In this document: in pieces, positions 15,108 through 20,718 of the stretch
Position numbering within the stretch: the stretch's first letter is position 1
Layout of the letters: the number at the start of each line of letters is the position of its first letter
NCBI GenBank assembly: GCA_035296705.1
Contig: DATHAL010000086.1
Coordinates: 1 to 21,232, forward strand
From: WHSW01 sp035296705
Lineage (GTDB): Bacteria > Actinomycetota > Thermoleophilia > Solirubrobacterales > 70-9
Direction of reading: 5' to 3'
Length of the DNA stretch: 21,232 bases
Translations under genes and position numbers: made by a program
The notes under the pieces: model-generated
The model's database searches: none
The model's input: the letters and a program-made list of their open reading frames with translations, nothing else
What the model was told of the DNA's origin: nothing

Positions 15108-15529
15108 CCGCTCGCACGGTATTCGCCGTCGCCCTGCTCGGACTGCTCGGGATCATCGCCGCGGCGCTGATCGGCCTGTTGGCGAACGCGATCTCCGGTG
15201 ACTCGATCGGGCTCTCCGCGCAGCCGCTTCGCGCCGGGGAGCGGCTGGCCCCGTCCCAGGCGCGCGAGGATCGCTCGAGCGAGCGCGAGCGCCACGACGA
15301 TCACGGCGGGCGCACCGGCCACGACGACGCCGAAGGCGGCACGACCACGACCACGACCACGACCACGACTGACGACGACGCCGTGACCGAGCCCGGCGAC
15401 GATCACGGCGGGCTCGACGGCGGCGGGTCCTCGGGCCCCGGATCGGACGACTCCGGCTTCGACGACTCCTCCGGGTCGGGATCCTCTTCGAGCGGCTCCG
15501 GCTCCGACGACTCCGGTTTCGACGACTGA
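15104..15529 (+). CDS. Membrane-anchored Asp/Ser/Thr-rich low-complexity protein
   Basis: I do not recognise a family. The 141-residue product has one N-terminal hydrophobic helix (about 6-30), which could be an anchor or signal, and an otherwise low-complexity chain. It holds a charged His/Asp segment (RERHDDHGGRTGHDD, about 61-75), ten Thr in a row (80-89), and two copies of SDDSGFDD (114-121, 134-141) separated by Gly/Ser. The last copy ends the protein. The outer part is likely disordered and strongly acidic. SSGPG links it in style to the acidic exported protein upstream of the two-component system. Its ATG overlaps the kinase stop (ATGA), so it is co-translated with the kinase and may be an accessory sensor, cation binder or surface decoration target (inference). 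Confidence 0.75.
   Translation: MTARTVFAVALLGLLGIIAAALIGLLANAISGDSIGLSAQPLRAGERLAPSQAREDRSSERERHDDHGGRTGHDDAEGGTTTTTTTTTTDDDAVTEPGDDHGGLDGGGSSGPGSDDSGFDDSSGSGSSSSGSGSDDSGFDD
15341..15370 (+). repeat. Hexanucleotide repeat (ACGACC)x5 encoding poly-Thr
   Basis: Four exact ACGACC units are followed by ACGACT. They encode ten Thr codons alternating ACG and ACC. A hexamer keeps the frame, so copy changes would alter the length but not the frame of the anchored protein. Confidence 0.92.
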
Positions 15530-15555
15530 GCCCGGCCTCGCGCCCCCCGCCCCAC

Positions 15556-15561
15556 TAAGCT
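15556..15561 (+). promoter_or_regulatory. Candidate -10 box before the quinone/bc operon
   Basis: TAAGCT ends 10 nt before ATG 15572 in the 42-bp gap after the acidic protein gene. It would start a transcript with a very short leader that runs into qcrABC-menG. No clear -35 is seen. Confidence 0.35.
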
Positions 15562-15571
15562 CGCGCGCCCG

Positions 15572-16177
15572 ATGCCCGAGCCCGCGCACGCCCTGGCTGA
15601 GCTCGCCTCGCTCCTGCGCGCCGAACGCTCGGTGATCAGCCCGCACGTCGTCGACCCGCGCGGCTCCGCCGCGCTCGGCCTCCTCGCCGCCTCCGGCGAG
15701 CGGAGCGCTCAGTCTCCGGGCGAGTACGCGCTCGTGGTCGAGTCGGTGCGCGAGGGCTACCTGCTGCACTACGCCTCTGGCCGGGTCGTCGCAGGTCCCG
15801 ACCGGGACCTGGAGCTGCTCGCGGGCGACTACCTCTACGCGCTGGGCCTGGAGCGGCTCGCCGCGCTCGGCGACCTCGAGGCGGTGCGCGAGCTCTCCGA
15901 CCTGATCAGCCTCGCGGCCCAGGTCCACGACACCGCCCGCCCGGCCGAGCGCGCGGCGCGCGAGGCGGCGGCCCTGTGGCTGGCCTCGGCGACCGCGATC
16001 GCCACCGGTTCGGGGGAGGCGCATGACCGGGCGAAGGCGAGCCTGCGCGCCGGGGCTCCCGAGGCGGCGGCCGAGCTGTGGCGGGCGGCCGAATTGGCTG
16101 CGGCTCAGGGGGGAATCGAGGGCCGCCTTGGCGAGGCGGCTTTCTCAATAGACTTCCGCCCGACCCATCTCACCTGA
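15572..16177 (+). CDS. HepS-like protein, possible non-catalytic polyprenyl diphosphate synthase subunit
   Basis: The 201-residue protein looks all-helical and has no signal peptide and no DDxxD motif. The segment LLAGDYLYALGLERLAALGD (residues 82-101) resembles the conserved helix of polyprenyl synthases (GDLLFSRAFAELAD in the catalytic enzyme encoded at 19202) and the GDYYS-type helix of HepS, the small subunit of heptaprenyl diphosphate synthase. Acidic metal sites are absent, as expected for that subunit. Gene context supports this: with menG and the catalytic synthase it repeats the order hepS-menG-hepT, with qcrABC between. It ends one base before the TTG of qcrA. The assignment is an inference from one motif plus context; otherwise it is a conserved hypothetical. 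Confidence 0.5.
   Translation: MPEPAHALAELASLLRAERSVISPHVVDPRGSAALGLLAASGERSAQSPGEYALVVESVREGYLLHYASGRVVAGPDRDLELLAGDYLYALGLERLAALGDLEAVRELSDLISLAAQVHDTARPAERAAREAAALWLASATAIATGSGEAHDRAKASLRAGAPEAAAELWRAAELAAAQGGIEGRLGEAAFSIDFRPTHLT
16128..16154 (+). promoter_or_regulatory. Possible internal promoter before qcrA
   Basis: TTGGCG (16128-16133), a 15-nt spacer and TAGACT (16149-16154) lie in the last codons of the HepS-like gene, about 24 nt before the qcrA start. The spacer is short, so this is a weak candidate. Confidence 0.25.
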
Positions 16178-16178
16178 C

Positions 16179-16841
16179 TTGGCAGAGCAGGCGGACAAGC
16201 GCAACCCGGCGGAATATCCGGAAAACCCGAAGCCGGCGGGGTATTACGAAGGCGAGACGATGACTCGCCGGACGGTCTTCGCGCTGGCCGGCCAGGCGCT
16301 CGGCGGCGTCGGCGTCGTCGCGGTCACGCTGCCGGTGGTCGGCTTTGCGGTGGCGCCGATCTTCGACCGCCCCGAGGAGACCTGGGAGGCGGTCGGCCCG
16401 GTCAGCGACTTCGTCAGCGACACCTATCGGCAGGCGGTGATCACGGTCGTCGAGGGCGTCGGCGACACCGGCAAGACGACCGTCTACATCCGGCGCGGCA
16501 GCGCCGACCTCGACGAGAACCCGGACGAGGTGATCGCGATCTCGACCCGCTGCGCGCACCTCGGGTGCCCGGTCCGCTTCGTGCGCGCCGCGGGCAACTT
16601 CATCTGCCCGTGCCACGGTGGTGTCTACGACTTCGAGGGGAAGGTCATCGGCGGTCCACCGGTGCGCCCGCTGGACCGCTTCCAGACGCGGGTCACCGAG
16701 GACGGGATCCTCGAGATCGGCCCCCGCTACAGCGTCACCTCGGACCTCGAGCCGGTTCGCGCCCGCGACCCAGGCGAGTACACCGGCGGCATCTGGGAGT
16801 ACCTCTACCCGCCGCGGTTCACGACCGCGCCGCCCCCCTGA
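16179..16841 (+). CDS. qcrA: Rieske iron-sulfur subunit of the menaquinol-cytochrome c reductase
   Basis: With the TTG start the protein has 220 residues: a polar N-terminus, a twin-arginine-like stretch (TRRTVFALAG, residues 29-38), one membrane helix (about 36-61) and a soluble Rieske domain. Cluster-binding boxes are CAHLGC (C125, H127, C130) and CPCHGG (C143, C145, H146); the outer cysteines C130 and C145 can form the usual disulfide. It carries electrons from menaquinol at the Qo site to cytochrome c. A single helix contrasts with the three-helix Rieske proteins of mycobacteria and resembles the Bacillus/b6f type. ATG 16260 is an alternative start (193 residues), with AAGG upstream; TTG 16179, one base after the previous stop, is kept because the frame is coding-like. 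Confidence 0.92.
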   Translation: MAEQADKRNPAEYPENPKPAGYYEGETMTRRTVFALAGQALGGVGVVAVTLPVVGFAVAPIFDRPEETWEAVGPVSDFVSDTYRQAVITVVEGVGDTGKTTVYIRRGSADLDENPDEVIAISTRCAHLGCPVRFVRAAGNFICPCHGGVYDFEGKVIGGPPVRPLDRFQTRVTEDGILEIGPRYSVTSDLEPVRARDPGEYTGGIWEYLYPPRFTTAPPP

Positions 16842-16846
16842 TCCAG

Positions 16847-17746
16847 ATGCCGAAGCTTCCCCTGCCAGCAGGCCTGCGAAAGCCGAAGAAGCCCGGCGAG
16901 GACGTCACGCCCGGGCGCCGCAACGGCGCGGGCGCCAACGGCGAGCAGGCCGAGGGCGGCGGCAGCGTGATGCTCGAGCGCACGAAGGAGGGCGCGCTCG
17001 ACGTCGTCGGCTGGGTGGACGAGCGCACCGGAGCCTCGCCGTTTCTCACCGCGCTCCTGCTGCGCAAGGTGCCGAAGGGGACGAACTGGTTCTACACGCT
17101 CGGCTCGGCGACGCTCTTCGCCTTCACGTTCCAGGCGATCACGGGCGTCTTCCTGGCGATGTACTACGTGCCCTCCTCCACCGAGGCCTACAACTCGATC
17201 ACCCACCTGACCAACGACGTCTTCCTGGGCGAGTTCGTCCGCGGCATGCACAAGTGGGGGGCGACGGTGATGATCATCGTGATCTTCCTGCACATGGGCA
17301 GGGTCTTCTTCTTCGGCGCCTACAAGTACCCGCGCGAGCTCAACTGGGTGATCGGCGTCGTCCTGCTCATCCTCACCATGGTGATGGGCCTGACGGGCTA
17401 CCTGCTGCCATTCGACCAGCGCTCCTACTGGGCGACGATCGTGGCGATGAACATCACCGGCTCCGGCCCCGTGCTCGGCCCATACCTGGCGGACTTCCTG
17501 CGCGCCGGCGCCGAGCTCGGCGGCACCACGCTGCCGCGCTTCTACGCCGTGCACATGCTGCTCGTGCCGGGCGCGATCGTGGCGTTGATCGGCGCCCACC
17601 TCTACCTGGTGGTGAAGCTGGGGACGACGGCGCCGCCATGGCTGCGCGCGGACCCGCAGCCGAAGTCGCTTCGCCGCGAGCCGGTCGCCTCCAGCGGCGG
17701 CGACGGCGTCGCCCTCGGGCGCGAGGACGGAGGGCGCGGGTCGTGA
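16847..17746 (+). CDS. qcrB: Cytochrome b6-type subunit of the bc complex
   Basis: The 299-residue protein has an unusual hydrophilic N-terminal extension (about 1-60) and then four membrane helices, i.e. the N-terminal half of cytochrome b only. Heme ligands are H135 and H149 in helix B (segment HKWGATVMIIVIFLH) and H236 and H251 in helix D. The helix-D pair is 14 residues apart in between, the spacing of cytochrome b6 rather than long cytochrome b (13). GLTGYLLPFDQRSYWA is the conserved Qo-side block. The missing C-terminal half is in the next gene, as in Bacillus and b6f complexes. It starts 5 bp after qcrA; ATG 16970 (residue 42) is a possible shorter start. A Gly/Arg-rich tail overlaps the next start. 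Confidence 0.95.
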   Translation: MPKLPLPAGLRKPKKPGEDVTPGRRNGAGANGEQAEGGGSVMLERTKEGALDVVGWVDERTGASPFLTALLLRKVPKGTNWFYTLGSATLFAFTFQAITGVFLAMYYVPSSTEAYNSITHLTNDVFLGEFVRGMHKWGATVMIIVIFLHMGRVFFFGAYKYPRELNWVIGVVLLILTMVMGLTGYLLPFDQRSYWATIVAMNITGSGPVLGPYLADFLRAGAELGGTTLPRFYAVHMLLVPGAIVALIGAHLYLVVKLGTTAPPWLRADPQPKSLRREPVASSGGDGVALGREDGGRGS

Positions 17747-18483
17747 ACGCTGCCGAGAAGGAGGCCTACCTCCGCGAATACGAGATCCTGAAGAAGAAGG
17801 GCAAGCCCTTCTTCCCCTATGCCGTGTTCAAGGACTCGGCGATGCTCCTGGTGGTCGCGCTCGTGATCATCGTGATGGCGATCGTCCTCGGCGCCGAGCA
17901 GGGCCCGAAGGCGGACCCGACGACGACCACCTACGTGCCGCGGCCGGAGTGGTACTTCTTCTTCCTCTTCGAGCTCCTGCGCGTGATCAAGCCGAACGAG
18001 CTCGTCCCGATCGCGACGGTCGGTATCCCGACCCTGTGCATGGTGCTCCTGCTCCTGCTCCCGTTCTACGACCGCGGCCCGGAGCGGCTGCCGTGGCGAC
18101 GGCCCGTGGCGACCACCCTCGGGATCATGGTCATCATCGCGATGGGCTATCTCACCTATCTCGGCGCAGCGGCCGGCTCGCCGACCTCGATCGACCTCCA
18201 GGTGCCGCCGCAGTTCGAGGCCGGGAAGGAGGTCGCGGCGCAGTCCGGGTGTCTCGCTTGCCACAAGTTCGGCGACAACGGCAACGACGGCCCCGGTCCG
18301 GAGCTGACCGAGATCGGCGCGAAGCTCCCGGCGGCGGCGATCCAGCGGACGCTGATCAACCCCTCCGGGATCATGCCGCCGTTCCAGCCGTGCGGCTCCC
18401 CGGGCGCGTCAGAGACCTCCTGCCTGCCGCAGGAGAAGTTCGACAACCTGGTCAGCTTCCTCGCCTCGCTTCAGGGCGAGTGA
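17743..18483 (+). CDS. qcrC: Subunit IV-cytochrome c fusion of the bc complex
   Basis: The 246-residue protein starts at GTG 17743, overlapping the qcrB stop (GTGA), with GGAGGG upstream. Residues 1-145 match subunit IV (three helices, about 33-50, 88-107, 123-143), with the quinol-site motif PEWY (68-71) followed by FFFLFELLR. Residues about 156-246 form a mono-heme cytochrome c domain with CLACH (C170, C173, H174) and an axial-ligand candidate M211 in GIMPPF. This is the same architecture as Bacillus QcrC, where the fused heme takes electrons from the Rieske protein and passes them to the oxidase. Two further cysteines (C217, C227) after the Met ligand may form a disulfide. Most actinobacteria instead use full-length cytochrome b and a di-heme cytochrome cc. 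Confidence 0.93.
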   Translation: MNAAEKEAYLREYEILKKKGKPFFPYAVFKDSAMLLVVALVIIVMAIVLGAEQGPKADPTTTTYVPRPEWYFFFLFELLRVIKPNELVPIATVGIPTLCMVLLLLLPFYDRGPERLPWRRPVATTLGIMVIIAMGYLTYLGAAAGSPTSIDLQVPPQFEAGKEVAAQSGCLACHKFGDNGNDGPGPELTEIGAKLPAAAIQRTLINPSGIMPPFQPCGSPGASETSCLPQEKFDNLVSFLASLQGE

Positions 18484-19202
18484 CGTCCACCCACACCTCG
18501 GACGAGCAGTTCGCGGGCCAGATCCGCGGCATGTTCGACCGCATAGCCGGCGTCTACGATCTCATGAACACGGCGATGACCGCCGGACTTCACCATCGGT
18601 GGCGCGTGCGGGCCGCCGACCGCGCGGAGCTCGAGCCGGGCGAGACCGCGCTCGATGTCTGCTGCGGGACGGGCGACCTCGCCTTCGAGCTGGCCGGCCG
18701 GGTCGGGACTCAAGGGCGGGTGATCGGCTCCGACTTCTCCGAGCGGATGCTCGACCTGGCGCGCGCGAAGCAGGCGGAGCGCGGCGTGGAGGGGCTGCGG
18801 TTCGAGTGGGCGGACGCGCTCGAGCTGCCGTACGACGATGAGGCCTTCGACGCGGTCACGGTGGGCTTCGGGGTCCGCAACCTCGCAGACCTGGAGCGCG
18901 GGATCGGCGAGATGGCTCGTGTGCTGCGGCCCGCGGGGCGCCTCGTGATCCTCGAGATCACGAACCCGCGCCGGCCGCCGCTCTCGACCTTCTTCGGCCT
19001 TTGGTTCGACCAGGTCGTCCCCCTGCTGGGGTTGCTTGCCGGAGACCGCGACGCGTACACGTACCTGCCGGAGTCGGTGAAGCGGTTCCCGCCGCCGGAG
19101 GGCCTCGCGATGATCATGGACCGAGCCGGGCTCGAGCGCATCCGCTACACGGTCCTAGCCGGCGGGATCATCGCGATCCACTCCGGCGCCCGTCCCGCGT
19201 GA
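18480..19202 (+). CDS. menG: Demethylmenaquinone methyltransferase
   Basis: The 240-residue class I SAM methyltransferase carries UbiE/MenG marks: MFDRIAGVYDLMN near the N-terminus (residues 18-30), motif I ALDVCCGTGDLA (58-69), GSDFSERML (83-91), VGFGVRNL (128-135), and ARVLRPAGRLVILEI (146-160). FPPPEGLAMIM takes the place of the usual SYPNQ/FPDQ block. It transfers a methyl group from SAM to demethylmenaquinone, the last step of menaquinone synthesis by the Men or futalosine route. GTG 18480 overlaps the qcrC stop (GTGA), so it is coupled to the bc complex that uses its product. Its stop overlaps the next ATG (TGATG). The context favours menaquinone over ubiquinone. Confidence 0.93.
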   Translation: MTSTHTSDEQFAGQIRGMFDRIAGVYDLMNTAMTAGLHHRWRVRAADRAELEPGETALDVCCGTGDLAFELAGRVGTQGRVIGSDFSERMLDLARAKQAERGVEGLRFEWADALELPYDDEAFDAVTVGFGVRNLADLERGIGEMARVLRPAGRLVILEITNPRRPPLSTFFGLWFDQVVPLLGLLAGDRDAYTYLPESVKRFPPPEGLAMIMDRAGLERIRYTVLAGGIIAIHSGARPA

Positions 19203-20185
19203 TGAACCGCAGCTCGGTCGCGCCGCCGGTGACGCGCGTCCTCGAGGCCTCGGAGGCGTGGCTCCCCCGACGCATGGCGACCGTCGAGCGGCGGCTCACC
19301 GAGCTCGTCGGCGGCGCCGCGGACCCGGTGGGCGGCGAGGCGCGCGCGACGCTCGCCGCCGGGGGCAAGCGGTTGCGGCCGATGCTCGTCCTGCTCTGCG
19401 CGGGGCCGGATGCCGGCGACGGGGCGACGCGGGCGGCGACCGCAATCGAGCTCGTCCACATGGCGACGCTGGTCCACGACGACGTTCTCGATGCCGCGCC
19501 GCTTCGTCGTGGCCGCCCGACGGTCCTCGTCCGCGCCGGGCGCGAGGTCGCGACCTCGGTTGGCGACCTGCTGTTCTCGCGCGCGTTCGCGGAACTCGCG
19601 GACGGCGCGCCGGGCGACGAACGGCGGGTGGTGCTCCTCGCGCGCGCCTCGGTCGGACTCGCCCAGGGAGAGCTGATGCAGCGCCGCGACGCCCACGACA
19701 CCTCGATCTCGGCCGGGCGATACATGGAGCGCTGCCGGCTGAAGACGGCGCGCCTCTTCGCGTGCGCCTGCGTGATCGGATCCGAACCGCGCGAGTCCGA
19801 CGAACGGGCGCTCGACACTTATGGCCGCGAGATCGGGCTCGCGTTCCAGCTCCTCGACGACGTTCTCGACATCACGGGTCCGCCGGACCGGACCGGCAAG
19901 GCGCGCGGCACCGACCTCCTCGACGGCACCGTGACGCTGCCGCTGATCCTCGCCCGCGAGCGCGACCGCGGGCTCGCGGCGCTCGAGCTGCGCAAGCTCG
20001 ACGGCGCCGCCGCGGAGCATGTCTGCGACCGGATCGCCGCGACCGGAGCGCTCTCGGAGGTGCGCGCCGACGCGCGAGCCAGGGTCGCGCGGGCCAAGGC
20101 GACGCTAGCGGAGACGTCGCTTCCGCCGGCGCAGCGTGAGCTCCTCGAGCTGGTCGCCGACGGCGTCGTCGAGCGCTACGCCTGA
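19202..20185 (+). CDS. Long-chain polyprenyl diphosphate synthase (menaquinone side chain)
   Basis: The 327-residue all-helical prenyltransferase has the substrate-binding GKR (residues 55-57), first Asp-rich motif DDVLD (93-97) followed by LRRGRPTV, GDLLFSRAF (121-129), KT (181-182), and second Asp-rich motif DDVLD (219-223). The residue five before the first motif is Ala (A88), a small side chain typical of enzymes that make long chains. It condenses farnesyl or geranylgeranyl diphosphate with isopentenyl diphosphate units to make the menaquinone tail. It is coupled to menG through TGATG. Whether it works alone as a homodimer (IspB-like) or needs the small HepS-like protein encoded at 15572 is the key open point. 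Confidence 0.93.
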   Translation: MNRSSVAPPVTRVLEASEAWLPRRMATVERRLTELVGGAADPVGGEARATLAAGGKRLRPMLVLLCAGPDAGDGATRAATAIELVHMATLVHDDVLDAAPLRRGRPTVLVRAGREVATSVGDLLFSRAFAELADGAPGDERRVVLLARASVGLAQGELMQRRDAHDTSISAGRYMERCRLKTARLFACACVIGSEPRESDERALDTYGREIGLAFQLLDDVLDITGPPDRTGKARGTDLLDGTVTLPLILARERDRGLAALELRKLDGAAAEHVCDRIAATGALSEVRADARARVARAKATLAETSLPPAQRELLELVADGVVERYA

Positions 20186-20192
20186 GTGGCGC

Positions 20193-20612
20193 TCAGAAGT
20201 CCTCCGGGAGGACGTGCCCGTCGCGCAGAGCGCGAACGAAGCGCTCGACCTGCTCCTCTCTGTTCGCCTTGGCGAGGAGGCTGAGGTCGCCGAGGAGCCG
20301 CTCGGTGCCGTCGTCGAGGACCTCGTCCAAGCGGTCGACGACCTCCTGGGCGTACTCGCCGCCTCCCCGCCACTCGCAGTCCGGGCAGCGCAGCTCGACG
20401 GCCCAGCGGTTGCGGGCGGCGGGGGCCCACTCAGTGGGGTAGACGAGCTCGCAGTCGCAGCACGGGCAGACGTGGAGGAGGCCGGTGCGATCGCGGACCG
20501 CGGTGCGCTCCGGCGAGCCGAAGCTCGCCGCATCGACGTTCGCGCCGGGTCGCGGGTCATTGGCGATACGGCGCTGCGGCATCTCGTCCCGCCTATCGGC
20601 GGGCGGTCTCAT
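20193..20612 (-). CDS. Small zinc-ribbon protein of an actinobacterial family
   Basis: The 139-residue soluble protein has a zinc ribbon: HVCPCCDCELVYP (C49, C51, C52, C54) and LRCPDCEW (C76, C79). The C-terminal part is helical (VVDRLDEVLDDGTERLLGDL, then ANREEQVERFVRAL) and ends in VLPEDF. I recognise this layout from short uncharacterised actinobacterial proteins; no function is known to me. The first 25 or so residues are polar and arginine-rich and may not be translated: the ATG at codon 11 (MPQRRIAN) is an alternative start. It is convergent with the polyprenyl synthase gene (7 bp between stops) and divergent from the dCTP deaminase gene. It could bind nucleic acid or act as a small regulator (inference). 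Confidence 0.8.
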   Translation of the reverse strand: MRPPADRRDEMPQRRIANDPRPGANVDAASFGSPERTAVRDRTGLLHVCPCCDCELVYPTEWAPAARNRWAVELRCPDCEWRGGGEYAQEVVDRLDEVLDDGTERLLGDLSLLAKANREEQVERFVRALRDGHVLPEDF

Positions 20613-20649
20613 CGCCTTTAGCGAATCCAGGGGTTTGCCCCCGCGGATG

Positions 20650-20662
20650 GCGGAAAATCCGC
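20650..20662. promoter_or_regulatory. Inverted repeat in the divergent zinc-ribbon/dcd region
   Basis: GCGGA-AAA-TCCGC is a perfect 5-bp palindrome with a 3-bp centre; an overlapping 6-bp one (GCGGAT 20643-20648, ATCCGC 20657-20662) shares its right arm. It sits centrally in the 106-bp gap between the two divergent starts, in a position for an operator. No known regulator site is recognised. Confidence 0.3.
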
Positions 20663-20718
20663 AATACGCACGCGGCGGCCCCGAAGGCTCTGTCCGAGTT
20701 CAGCATGATTGTGTGGAC

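Noticed and set aside
15341..15370. CRISPR-like or minisatellite array
   Set aside because: The repeats are contiguous hexamers without spacers and lie in a coding frame as Thr codons.
14885..16024. 379-codon minus-strand open frame across three genes
   Set aside because: It runs antisense through the kinase end, acidic protein and HepS-like gene and shows only repeat-derived Gly/Ala/Val runs.
16847..18483. Frameshifted full-length cytochrome b
   Set aside because: The break falls exactly between the b6 and subunit IV halves, with its own GGAGGG site and GTG start, so it is a natural split.
20630..20641. GGGG-TTTG-CCCC stem upstream of the zinc-ribbon gene
   Set aside because: Short four-base stem; not enough to call a riboswitch or terminator.
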